A stretch of DNA of 64,000 nucleotides from Pantoea rwandensis (GTDB lineage: Bacteria > Pseudomonadota > Gammaproteobacteria > Enterobacterales > Enterobacteriaceae): contig NZ_MLFR01000002.1 in assembly GCF_002095475.1 (NCBI RefSeq), positions 186,001 to 250,000 on the forward strand, written 5' to 3'. A model generated the notes under the pieces. That model saw only the letters and a program-made list of their open reading frames with translations. It was not told the DNA's origin and did no database searches. Below, piece after piece: positions 38,094 to 46,666 of this stretch (position 1 is its first letter; every line of letters begins with the position of its first letter). The position numbers were made by a program, and so were the translations under genes.

Positions 38094-39476
38094 ATGAGTT
38101 ACGAACAAGGCATCTACAAAAATGCTGGAAACAGCGCTCCTGTTGGTCCAACGGGTAGTAAAAAAGATAAAGACATTCCTCCCGTTCGCTGGACGTTTGT
38201 ACTGAGCTGGACGCTCGCGCAACTGGGACTATGGGCGGCGGTCATGACACCGGCTTCCGTGGGCCTCGCATTACGCATCGCCGACATTGACCCAATAAAC
38301 AAAGATTCACATTACGCGCTGGTTTCCGGTGTCGGCGCACTCTTCGCCGTGGTCAGTAACTATGCCTTCGGATACTTGAGCGATCGCACCACTTCCCGCT
38401 TTGGTATGCGCCGCCCGTACATGTTAGCTGGCGCTATCGGCACAATGGTCGGTTCAGCGCTCATGGGCATGGGTCATACCATTCCCGTAGTTTTTGCGGG
38501 TTGGATCGTTGTTCAAATCTGCGCGAATGCCGCCCTGACCACCTTTCTGTCGGTGTTGACGGACCGCATTCCACCTCAACAGCGCGGCATCACCTCAGGA
38601 TTTGCCGGGATGTGTCGAACCTCCGGCATCATTTTGGGTACGCTGACCATCAAGCTTCTGCCTGATTCTCCAGTGCAAATCTTCCTTATCCCGGCAGGTG
38701 TGTTTCTCTTCTTTGCTGTCATCTTCATCTTCACTTTCGGTGACAAGGTGCTGAGTAAGGATGAAGCCAGTAAGGTCAGCAAAATCAGCGTGATTGAGAT
38801 GGCGAGCATCTTCAAAGTGGCTCGCGAGAAGATCCAGTACGACAGCAGCTTCGGCTGGGTGCTGCTCTCCATCTTCCTGATCCAATGCACCATCTCTGTT
38901 TCTCAGATGTATCTGGTCTATTTCGCCAGCGACTATCTGCACATTCTGCGTAAAGACCTGCCAAGCGTAGTGTTTATTGGCGCCATGATCCTCAACCTGG
39001 CATCGTGTGCCACAGCACCGGTTGCAGGCTACATCGCTGATAAGCTGGGGGCTCGTCGTAAAACCTTCTGCTGCGCCCCGATACTGATGGCCGCCGGCAT
39101 CGCCACCATGATCTCCATTCCCAGTCTGCATGGCTATTACATCGGTCTTTTCCTGATTGCCGTCGGTTTTGGCGTGTTTGAAGGTTTGTTCGTGGCTATC
39201 GCCACCACAACGACTCGCGGTTCTACCAGCATCGGCAGCGACCTTGGTTTGATTAACATGGCGATGACACTCCCAAGCGTGGCGTTAACAGCCGCCTCCG
39301 CAGGCCTGATTGCCAGCGGCATCGGTATGAACTACGTCATTTTGTTCGGCGGTGCCGGCGCCCTCTCCCTGCTGAGCCTGTTGTTCATTCGCAAGATCCG
39401 CTCACACAAAATCGGACATCCATCAGAACAACACGACGCTTCTTTGTCCTACGAGCCGAAAGCTGAACTGAAGTAA
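38094..39476 (+). CDS. MFS transporter, paralogue 3 of 3
   Basis: 460 residues from the ATG preceded by TGGAGTTATAACA; an in-frame upstream extension overlaps operator site 2 and is rejected. It shares WTLAQLGLWAAVMTPASVGLALRIADIDPINKDSHYALVSGVGALFAVVSNYAFGYLSDRT with the two minus-strand MFS genes. It heads the plus-strand operon that continues with the zinc dehydrogenase at 39522 and ends at the terminator at 45159, so it probably imports the substrate that those enzymes degrade. Expression is probably controlled from operator site 2. Confidence 0.85.
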   Translation: MSYEQGIYKNAGNSAPVGPTGSKKDKDIPPVRWTFVLSWTLAQLGLWAAVMTPASVGLALRIADIDPINKDSHYALVSGVGALFAVVSNYAFGYLSDRTTSRFGMRRPYMLAGAIGTMVGSALMGMGHTIPVVFAGWIVVQICANAALTTFLSVLTDRIPPQQRGITSGFAGMCRTSGIILGTLTIKLLPDSPVQIFLIPAGVFLFFAVIFIFTFGDKVLSKDEASKVSKISVIEMASIFKVAREKIQYDSSFGWVLLSIFLIQCTISVSQMYLVYFASDYLHILRKDLPSVVFIGAMILNLASCATAPVAGYIADKLGARRKTFCCAPILMAAGIATMISIPSLHGYYIGLFLIAVGFGVFEGLFVAIATTTTRGSTSIGSDLGLINMAMTLPSVALTAASAGLIASGIGMNYVILFGGAGALSLLSLLFIRKIRSHKIGHPSEQHDASLSYEPKAELK

Positions 39477-39521
39477 ACACACTGCATTCCTGAAATTGAC
39501 GTTGAGAACACGAGGTATGTC

Positions 39522-40556
39522 ATGAAGAACAGAGCCGCATTTGTGCTTGATAACAGAAAAATGGAAGTTCGCGATACGGTAATGCCGGAGCTACACCCGG
39601 ATGAAGTGATGATCCGCATGAAGAAAATCGGTGTGTGTGGTTCTGATGTACACTTTTATGAGCATGGCGAGCCGGAATTTCCGGATGTATATCCCTTTAT
39701 CCTCGGGCACGAAGGTGCGGGGGAAGTGGTAGAGGTTGGCGCTGCAGTCAGCCACCTGAAGGCGGGCGATCGCGTTTGTCTGGAGCCGGGCGTGCCCTGT
39801 CGTGTGTGTGAGTGGTGCACCAGCGGTAAGTACAACCTCTGTCCAACGGTTTATTTCCCGTCAGCGCCGCGCGCGTTGGGAATGATGCGCAACTTCATTA
39901 CGCATAAAGCGGACCTGTGCTTCAAGTTGCCAGACAACGTCTCCTTCCAGGAAGGCGCGCTGGTGGAACCCCTGGCGGTGGGCATTCATGCGGTGCGCGA
40001 ATCCGGCATTAAAATGGGTCAAAGCGCGACCATTTTGGGTAGCGGCTGTATCGGTTTAGTCACCCTGCTCTCGCTCAAGGCGGCTGGCGTGGACGATATT
40101 ACCGTCGTAGATATCCATGATATCCGCCTCGAAAAAGCCAAAGAGCTGGGCGCGCGCCATCTTATTAATGCCAGCAACACTGACATGATCTCAGCGGTTA
40201 AGGATGTCTATGGTGGCATCGGCCCGGACTTCATTTTTGAGACTGCAGGAAACAGGGTAACAGCCAGCAACAGCGTACCGATGATCAAACGCGGCGGCAC
40301 TATCATGATCATCGGCAATGTGGTCGGCGATACACCGGTGAATTTCCAGATGCTCGGCAATAAAGAAGCCACCATCAAAGCGACGTTCCGCTATCGCAAT
40401 ATCTATCCCTCTGCGCTGAGCGCTCTTTCCTCCGGTCGTATCAACGTCAACAGCATCGTGTCTGATTTCTACAAATTCGAAGACACGCAGAGCGCGTTTG
40501 AAGACTCCATCAATAACAAAGCGACCGTGGTGAAAGCCATGATCGATTTGGAGTGA
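39522..40556 (+). CDS. Zinc-dependent polyol dehydrogenase (MDR family, sorbitol/xylitol type)
   Basis: 344 residues. Catalytic zinc ligands Cys39, His63, Glu64 and Glu149 are present (GVCGSDVHFYEHG, ILGHEGAGEVVEVG, LVEPLAVG). The structural zinc lobe has Cys93, 96, 99 and 107. The nucleotide motif GSGCIG is at about 173-178 with VVDIHDIRLEKAKELGA after it, where Asp favours NAD. This is the sorbitol/xylitol dehydrogenase pattern, oxidising a polyol to a ketose. GAGGTATGTC precedes the ATG. The operon places it between the transporter and the aldolase/kinase pair. Confidence 0.88.
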   Translation: MKNRAAFVLDNRKMEVRDTVMPELHPDEVMIRMKKIGVCGSDVHFYEHGEPEFPDVYPFILGHEGAGEVVEVGAAVSHLKAGDRVCLEPGVPCRVCEWCTSGKYNLCPTVYFPSAPRALGMMRNFITHKADLCFKLPDNVSFQEGALVEPLAVGIHAVRESGIKMGQSATILGSGCIGLVTLLSLKAAGVDDITVVDIHDIRLEKAKELGARHLINASNTDMISAVKDVYGGIGPDFIFETAGNRVTASNSVPMIKRGGTIMIIGNVVGDTPVNFQMLGNKEATIKATFRYRNIYPSALSALSSGRINVNSIVSDFYKFEDTQSAFEDSINNKATVVKAMIDLE

Positions 40557-40608
40557 ATTCTGTATCACCCCTGAAGTGCAAGATTCAATTAATCGAGAGG
40601 ATATCACT

Positions 40609-41466
40609 GTGCAATTAGTCTCAATGAAAGAATTAATGGACCACGCATTTGCCAATAACTATGCGGTTCCGGCGTTTAATGTCTGCAATATGGAAATGAT
40701 GCGGGGTGTGCTGGAAACAGCAGCGGAATTACGTTCTCCCGTGATCCTCGGTATTCATCCCCATGAAGTGGCCTATTTTGGCAATGCGGAAACGGCCGTT
40801 GCAGTTGCCACCAGCCTGGCGGCGCAATTTGAAGGCAAATTCGCGATTCACTTGGATCATGGTGGCTCGCTGGATGAAGTGATGCAGTGCGTGCGCGGTG
40901 GTTTCAGTAGCGTGATGTTTGATGGCTCGCCGTTCCCACTGGAAGAAAACATTGCTATCACTAAAAAAGTCGTCGAACTGACCCGCTCAATTGGCGTCAC
41001 CGTTGAGGCAGAAATCGGCACCATCGGTATGACCTCGGAGTTTGGAGAGAAGCTGGAAAATGCCCACCTGTCCGATCCCGTTTCAGCACAGCGTCTGGCT
41101 GAAACCGGCATCGACTGCCTGGCGGTGGCGATCGGTAATGCCCATGGCTGGTATGACGGGGAGCCTAAGCTGGAATTTGAGCTGCTGGAAACCATCATCC
41201 AGAAAGTCAAAATCCCATTAGTTCTCCACGGTGGTTCTGGCATCCCGGTGGAATCGATCCGTCGCGCCATCCGCATGGGTATTGCCAAAGTTAACGTCGG
41301 CATCGCGCTGCGTCAGGCCTTTATCGATGAGATGAAAGACTTTATGGCGAAGAATCCAGAAGAGACTGGCGTGATGTCGATTCTTGGGTCCGCGAAAAAC
41401 AAAATGAAAGCACCGGTTAAGCAATATATGGAAATCTGCATGTCGATTGGTCAGCTGGATAAATAA
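40609..41466 (+). CDS. Class II ketose-bisphosphate aldolase (KbaY/GatY-like)
   Basis: 285 residues from the GTG preceded by GAGAGGATATCACT; the upstream ATG has no ribosome site. Asp83 and His84 lie in AIHLDHGGS, His179 in AIGNAHGWYDGEPKLEF and His207 in LVLHGGSGIPVESI, the zinc and catalytic residues of class II aldolases. It differs clearly from the gatY copy at 19022, so it was acquired separately. It would cleave a ketose bisphosphate, or a ketose-1-phosphate formed by the adjoining PfkB kinase, to dihydroxyacetone phosphate plus an aldehyde. Confidence 0.88.
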   Translation: MQLVSMKELMDHAFANNYAVPAFNVCNMEMMRGVLETAAELRSPVILGIHPHEVAYFGNAETAVAVATSLAAQFEGKFAIHLDHGGSLDEVMQCVRGGFSSVMFDGSPFPLEENIAITKKVVELTRSIGVTVEAEIGTIGMTSEFGEKLENAHLSDPVSAQRLAETGIDCLAVAIGNAHGWYDGEPKLEFELLETIIQKVKIPLVLHGGSGIPVESIRRAIRMGIAKVNVGIALRQAFIDEMKDFMAKNPEETGVMSILGSAKNKMKAPVKQYMEICMSIGQLDK

Positions 41467-41519
41467 CGCAGCATGTGCGAGTGATTAATGCCGATTACAC
41501 GTTTATTCAGGGGAAAGAG

Positions 41520-42509
41520 ATGAAACAGCCGCAATTGGATAACCAACCACCTGAAATTATTTGCGTAGGGATGGCGCTGGTCGATTTTCTGGCAAAAGGC
41601 GTGGAAACTTTCCCGCGCCCCGGCAGTACCGGGGTTGTGGAGAGTATTTCCATGTCGACAGGTGGGGATGCCATTAATCAGGCAATAACACTCGCCAAGC
41701 TGGGGCACGCCGTGTCCCTGTTTGGTATCGTGGGAAATGACCAGCAGGGACACTATGTAATCAACGAATGCCATCAGTATGGCATTCAAACCAGTGGCAT
41801 GTTTATCGACCAGAAACAGCCAACCTCCACCAGCGTGGTGCTGATTGATGCCAAGGGTGAGCGGAGTTTCCTTGCAAGTCGCAACTCACTGATTTTCCAA
41901 CAAGGACCGGAACACATCAATCTTGATTTGGTGCAGAACGGCGTCAAAATTGTTTCTATAGGCAGCCTGTTTTGCTCTGAAAAGCTGGATCTTCAGGCAC
42001 TACCTGCGCTGCTTAAAAAGGCCAAAAGTGTTGGCGCAACGACCATCGCGGACCTGATTTGTGACCGCAGTAGCGGAACGCTTGAAGAGATGCGTGAAGC
42101 CTTCCGTTATCTTGACATCATCGTACCGAGCTATGACGAAGCGGTACATTTTACCGGCATGACCGACCCTATTGCCGCGGCCAAAGTCTTCCAGACATAC
42201 GGCGTCAACACCGTCATCGTGAAGCTTGGATCGCGTGGAGCGATCGCCGTTTCACGTGACTGGGGGGAAGTGCTGCATGTCCCCGTTTTCCCCACTAATG
42301 TGGTCGATACCACCGGTTCCGGTGACAACTTTATGGCTGGATTAGTTTCAGGTCTGGCGCAAGGTATTGGGCTGGCAGAATGCATGAAGCTCGGTGCCGC
42401 TGTTGCCGCTCTTTCAGTACAGGCCGTTGGAGCCTCTGCGGGTGTCAGGGATGTACAACAGGTCGCAGAATTTATTGAAGCCCACACACAGCAACTTACT
42501 CACCCCTGA
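41520..42509 (+). CDS. PfkB-family carbohydrate kinase
   Basis: 329 residues from the ATG preceded by AGGGGAAAGAG. The substrate side has PEIICVGMALVDFLAKG and STGGDAINQAITLAKLG near 46-61. The ATP side has the anion hole and catalytic Asp269 in DTTGSGDNFMAGLVSGL, followed by GAAVAALSVQAVGA. Ribokinase-fold kinases phosphorylate ribose, fructose, tagatose-6-phosphate or keto-deoxy sugars. Here the substrate would be the ketose produced by the zinc dehydrogenase, with its phosphate passed to the aldolase. It lies 53 nt after the aldolase gene. Confidence 0.88.
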   Translation: MKQPQLDNQPPEIICVGMALVDFLAKGVETFPRPGSTGVVESISMSTGGDAINQAITLAKLGHAVSLFGIVGNDQQGHYVINECHQYGIQTSGMFIDQKQPTSTSVVLIDAKGERSFLASRNSLIFQQGPEHINLDLVQNGVKIVSIGSLFCSEKLDLQALPALLKKAKSVGATTIADLICDRSSGTLEEMREAFRYLDIIVPSYDEAVHFTGMTDPIAAAKVFQTYGVNTVIVKLGSRGAIAVSRDWGEVLHVPVFPTNVVDTTGSGDNFMAGLVSGLAQGIGLAECMKLGAAVAALSVQAVGASAGVRDVQQVAEFIEAHTQQLTHP

Positions 42510-42540
42510 TTTTCAAACCTGGATGTATTAAGGATTAAAC

Positions 42541-43665
42541 ATGAAACACAAGATTCAGAAGATCGATGTTCACCTGGTATCCGGTCCGGTTGCAGACAAC
42601 TACACCGACGCCACGCGTAAAGTCGAGACCGTGGGTTATACCGTGGTGAGGGTGACCACCGATCAGGGGCTGGAAGGCATTGGCATTACCTATCATGAAG
42701 TGGGCGGTGAAGCGACACGCGATCTGATTATGCACAATATGGCGCCGCGCCTGGTGGGCCGAGATCCCTTCGATACCGAACTGATTTGGCAGGATTTCTT
42801 TGGTTATATGCGCGGTGTTGGCCGTAAAGGCCTGATGTTCTGCGCCCTCAGTGCCATTGATGTTGCCTTGTGGGACCTCAAAGGAAAAATCGTCAATCTG
42901 CCACTGTATAAACTGTTCGGCGGCGGACGCACCAAAGTGCCGGTCTATGCCAGCGGCGGCTGGACGTCGTTCTCGGACGAGCAGTTGGTCGCAGAAATGA
43001 AAGAGATGGTGGCCGAGGGCTATACCAAAATCAAATTCAAAGTTGGCGTTGAAGGTGGCCACAACCCGAACCGCGATCTGGTACGCGTGCGTAAAGTCCG
43101 TGAAGCGGTAGGCGACGATATTGATCTGCTGCTGGATGCGAATAACTGTTGGGATGCGGCAACCGCAGTACGTTTTGCCAACCGGGCCGCAGAATTTAAC
43201 CCGCTACTGCTGGAAGAGCCGGTGTTCGCTGACGATATTCCGGGTCTGGCACGCTTCAAGAAAGGCACCGATATCCCCCTGGCGACCGGCGAACACGAAT
43301 ACACCAAATTCGGTGTGCGTGACCTGCTTTTAGCGGAAGCGGCAGATATCGTGCAGGTCGATATTGCCCGCGCCGGTGGCTTCACCGAAATGCTGAAGTG
43401 CGGCGCACTGACCCAGGCGTGGAACGTGAAATTCGCGCCGCATGCTATGGAGAATATCCATATCCATCTGGTCAGTACCTTCCATAATGCCCCGTTCCTA
43501 GAGCGCCTGCGCATTTTCGAAGATATCACCGCCAAAGTGTTCATCGACGCACCGCTGCCGAAGAATGGCTTTATGGAAATCCCCGATCTGCCGGGTCTGG
43601 GCCTTACCCTCAATATGGACTTCATCAAAGAAGCAGATGAAGTCGGTCGTACAAAAAAATTCTGA
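42541..43665 (+). CDS. Enolase-superfamily sugar acid dehydratase (mandelate racemase/muconate lactonizing type)
   Basis: 374 residues. All active-site residues of the mandelate-racemase-like barrel are visible: KIKFKVG with Lys165 and Lys167, metal ligands Asp199 (LLLDANN), Glu225 (LLLEEPV) and Glu251 (ATGEHEY), Asp274 in VQVDIARAGG and His301 (FAPHAMENIH). The paired Lys/His bases are typical of acid-sugar dehydratases such as gluconate, galactonate or fuconate dehydratase. It converts a sugar acid to a 2-keto-3-deoxy acid. The acid could come from the aldehyde dehydrogenase next to it. AAGGATTAAAC precedes the ATG. Confidence 0.87.
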   Translation: MKHKIQKIDVHLVSGPVADNYTDATRKVETVGYTVVRVTTDQGLEGIGITYHEVGGEATRDLIMHNMAPRLVGRDPFDTELIWQDFFGYMRGVGRKGLMFCALSAIDVALWDLKGKIVNLPLYKLFGGGRTKVPVYASGGWTSFSDEQLVAEMKEMVAEGYTKIKFKVGVEGGHNPNRDLVRVRKVREAVGDDIDLLLDANNCWDAATAVRFANRAAEFNPLLLEEPVFADDIPGLARFKKGTDIPLATGEHEYTKFGVRDLLLAEAADIVQVDIARAGGFTEMLKCGALTQAWNVKFAPHAMENIHIHLVSTFHNAPFLERLRIFEDITAKVFIDAPLPKNGFMEIPDLPGLGLTLNMDFIKEADEVGRTKKF

Positions 43666-43695
43666 GTCTGAATAATTGCTCACAGGAGATATGTG

Positions 43696-45138
43696 ATGAA
43701 AATGCTGATTGGTGAAAAATTTGTCGATGCCAGTAATGGTCAGACGGATGACGTGGTCAACCCGGCAACCGGAAAATTCATTGATACCGTGCCCAGTGCT
43801 ACTAAAGAAGATGTGCAGATTGCCATCAGTAACGCAGTTGAAGCACAGGCGCAGTGGGCGGCCCTGACCGTGCGGGAGCGCACCGACAAGATCCTGAAGG
43901 CTGCCAGCCTGATCAAAGAACGTCGTCTGGAACTGGGCAAACTGCTGTCGCAAGAGTCGGGCAAACCTTATATGGCTGAAGCGGTATGGGAGTTTGACTC
44001 CGTCGCTTACATCCTCGAAGGCGGCTGCGAAGTGGCAAAACACCACTATGGCAAAACCATGCCGAAAGCCATTGAGCCGGGCTACGACAAAGATATTCAG
44101 TTTACTGTGCACGAGCCACTGGGCGTGATCGCCTGTATTATCCCGTTCAACTTCCCACCTGCCCTGTGGTCGTTCAAAGTGGGTGCGGCACTGGCTGCCG
44201 GTAACGCGGTGATCGTCAAAGCGCCGACTTTTAACCCACTCTCCATCATCAAGCTGCATGAAATCCTGGTTGAAGTTGGCATTCCAGGCGCGGTGGCACA
44301 GTGCCTGACTGGTGGCGGCTCTACCGTTGGTGGCGCACTGACCTCAGATCCTCGTGTAGCCAGCGTCAACTTCACCGGCAGCACTGCAACAGGTATTGCG
44401 ATTGCGAAAAGCGCAGCAGCTAACCTGACTCAGTGCTACTTCGAGCTGGGCGGCAATGATGCGCTGATCATTTGTGACGATGCTGATTTGGATTTGGCTG
44501 TCTCAGAAGCTGGCGATAAGTCACGTAACTCTGGCCAGGCTTGCACTGCATCGAAACGCTTCATCGTGCACAACTCAATCAAAGAGGAGTTCGTGCGTCG
44601 TTTGGTTGATGAGCGCCTTTCTAAGCTGGTGCTGGGCGACCCAATGAGTGAGAAAACCACGATGGGGCCAATGATCAGCGAATCAGCGGCTAAGAACATC
44701 GAAGAGCAGGTCAACCTGACGGTCAGCCAGGGCGCGAAAGTGGCATTCGGTGGCAAGCGTAACGGAGCATTCTTCGAACCCACCGTGTTGACTGGCGTCA
44801 CACCAGAAATGGATATCGCCCGCGACATGGAAGTGTTCGGTCCGGTCTGGCCGGTGATTGGCTTCGACAGTATTGAGGAAGCCATCGCCATTGGTAACAA
44901 CACCTGTTATGGCCTGGGCGGCGGTGTGATTACCCGTGACATGAAAAAAGCCTTCAAAGTCGCCAATGAGCTGAAGACCGGGCATGTCGCTATTAATGCT
45001 TCAGGTGGTTTCCGCGCGGCTGAACTGCCATTCGGTGGCGGTAAAAAAGCGTCCGGTAACAGCCGTGAGAGCCTGTCTGCAGTGATGTCTGAAGTGACTC
45101 AGACTAAGTCAATCATCCTGCGCTATATCCTCGACTGA
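43696..45138 (+). CDS. NAD(P)-dependent aldehyde dehydrogenase
   Basis: 480 residues from the ATG preceded by AGGAGATATGTG. The key residues are present: Lys175 in VIVKAPTFNP, Glu250 in FELGGNDALI and catalytic Cys283 in SRNSGQACTASKRF. It resembles lactaldehyde/glycolaldehyde/succinate-semialdehyde dehydrogenases. The substrate may be the aldehyde released by the aldolase or a free aldose. It is the last gene of the operon, with 20 nt to a strong terminator. Confidence 0.88.
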   Translation: MKMLIGEKFVDASNGQTDDVVNPATGKFIDTVPSATKEDVQIAISNAVEAQAQWAALTVRERTDKILKAASLIKERRLELGKLLSQESGKPYMAEAVWEFDSVAYILEGGCEVAKHHYGKTMPKAIEPGYDKDIQFTVHEPLGVIACIIPFNFPPALWSFKVGAALAAGNAVIVKAPTFNPLSIIKLHEILVEVGIPGAVAQCLTGGGSTVGGALTSDPRVASVNFTGSTATGIAIAKSAAANLTQCYFELGGNDALIICDDADLDLAVSEAGDKSRNSGQACTASKRFIVHNSIKEEFVRRLVDERLSKLVLGDPMSEKTTMGPMISESAAKNIEEQVNLTVSQGAKVAFGGKRNGAFFEPTVLTGVTPEMDIARDMEVFGPVWPVIGFDSIEEAIAIGNNTCYGLGGGVITRDMKKAFKVANELKTGHVAINASGGFRAAELPFGGGKKASGNSRESLSAVMSEVTQTKSIILRYILD

Positions 45139-45158
45139 TAAAGCAGTTGCACCTCCCG

Positions 45159-45187
45159 AATGGCCACCTTATGTGGCCATTTTTTTT
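45159..45187 (+). terminator. Strong Rho-independent terminator
   Basis: AATGGCCAC, loop CTTAT, GTGGCCATT and a T tract, 20 nt after the aldehyde dehydrogenase stop. It marks the end of the plus-strand operon that begins at 38094 or 39522. Confidence 0.9.
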
Positions 45188-45230
45188 GACGAAATGCCTG
45201 TCTCCTACCCTACATAATAAGGACAGCATC

Positions 45231-46625
45231 ATGCTTCACACCCCTACACTCTCCATCCCTGAAGTGATACAGGAAGCTAAACGCCGCCTTGATCACCAAG
45301 AGGCGCCTGGAAGCACCAAAGCGGGCTGGTTGATGATTACCGCGTTACTGATCGAATCCTGGGACATCTATTCGATGGCCTACATCATGTTTGCCTTAAA
45401 AGACGTTTATCATCCCAGCAGTTGGCTATTGGGGTTCACCGCGGCGGGCACGCAGATCGGCGCAGTTATCGGTGCACTCCTGGGTGGCTGGCTCACTGAC
45501 CGTCTTGGCCGTCGCACCATATTTTTATCCTCTATGATCCTGTTTGCTATTTTTGCTGTCTTGCAGGGATTCGCGCCGGATATGTACTGGCTAGCCATCA
45601 TTCGCTGTCTCGCGGGGATTCCAGTTGGTGCCGATGTCGCGAATGGATTTACTTATCTGATGGAGGTCATGCCGAAAGCCAAACGCGAAGTGATGGCCAA
45701 TCGCTGGCAGTTCATGTTTGCACTCGGCATCATTGCCGCCATTTTATTTGTTACCGGACTGATTGCCCTCGGCGTACATAACGATCTCATCTGGCGCATT
45801 GTTCTGGCCGCGCCGGCGCTCCCCGCCCTCATCTTGCTGTTCTTGCGCCGCGAATTACCGGAGACACCCGCCTGGTTTGTGGAGCGTGGCCGTTTCAGGG
45901 AGGCGCGAGCCACCGCACGGGCGTACTACGGCGATAAACAGGGAGCGTTGCTGGATGATGTCTTGCCTGAAGAGGATGTGGTGATCGAGCAACCAAAAGT
46001 GAGCGAGGCGCTACGCGATATCTTCAGCCGCCGCCGGGCCCGGCGTGCCACCGTGTTCGGATGGTTCTCCTGCGCGGTGCAGTCGTTTGAGAACTGGTCA
46101 TTCTCTTTTTATCTTCCTCTGATTTTGGCTACTCTGGGGCTGACCGGACAAATTGAGAATAACCTGGCGCTGTTGGGGATCAGTTGTGTTGCTGCGGTGT
46201 CGGCCTTCACCGGACCCTTGCTGTTGCCCACCTTAGGACATCGAGGCCTCAGTCAATACGGATTTATTCTTGTGACAATTGGCATTCTGATTGCCGCCTG
46301 GGGCGTTCACATCATGAGCTATGAGATGATCGCCTGCGGTGCAGCACTGATGCTGTGGGGGCATTACTGGGATGCCGAAAGCGGCATGACCATCGTTTCG
46401 CTTGTCGCCAAACCACAATATCGCGGAGTGGCTTCTGGCATCGGTTACACCATCGTTAAAGTCACGGCCTCCATCACCACCATCATCTTTCCGCCGCTAT
46501 TTGAGACCTTGGGCGTCCCGATCGCCTCTGCACTGGTTGCTATCGCGCCCTTCTGCGCCTTCCTGGCAGCTACCTTCATTTTGCCTGAAGTTTATGGGCA
46601 TGCGGTGGGAGATGAGGAGTATTAG
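45231..46625 (+). CDS. MFS sugar-porter-like transporter
   Basis: 464 residues from the ATG preceded by AAGGACAGCATC; a 28-codon in-frame upstream region would run back through the terminator and is rejected. 12 helices; sugar-porter features are GGWLTDRLGRRTIFLSSMI, AIIRCLAGIPVGADVANGFTYLMEVMPKAKREVM and the LPETPAWFVERGRF loop after helix 6. It is separated from the preceding operon by the terminator, so it has its own promoter. The substrate is not assigned. Confidence 0.82.
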   Translation: MLHTPTLSIPEVIQEAKRRLDHQEAPGSTKAGWLMITALLIESWDIYSMAYIMFALKDVYHPSSWLLGFTAAGTQIGAVIGALLGGWLTDRLGRRTIFLSSMILFAIFAVLQGFAPDMYWLAIIRCLAGIPVGADVANGFTYLMEVMPKAKREVMANRWQFMFALGIIAAILFVTGLIALGVHNDLIWRIVLAAPALPALILLFLRRELPETPAWFVERGRFREARATARAYYGDKQGALLDDVLPEEDVVIEQPKVSEALRDIFSRRRARRATVFGWFSCAVQSFENWSFSFYLPLILATLGLTGQIENNLALLGISCVAAVSAFTGPLLLPTLGHRGLSQYGFILVTIGILIAAWGVHIMSYEMIACGAALMLWGHYWDAESGMTIVSLVAKPQYRGVASGIGYTIVKVTASITTIIFPPLFETLGVPIASALVAIAPFCAFLAATFILPEVYGHAVGDEEY

Positions 46626-46634
46626 ACATTAGGA

Positions 46635-46656
46635 AGCCGCAGTGAATACTGCGGCT
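46635..46656. terminator. Hairpin between two convergent transporter genes
   Basis: AGCCGCAGT, loop GAAT, ACTGCGGCT, then CTTC. The stem is strong and the T tract weak. It can serve both strands. Confidence 0.6.
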
Positions 46657-46666
46657 CTTCGTGCAC

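Noticed and set aside
43498..44259. 253-codon open frame antisense to the enolase-superfamily and aldehyde dehydrogenase genes
   Set aside because: Opposite strand of two well-supported enzymes, no ribosome site and low-complexity, His-rich translation typical of a shadow frame.
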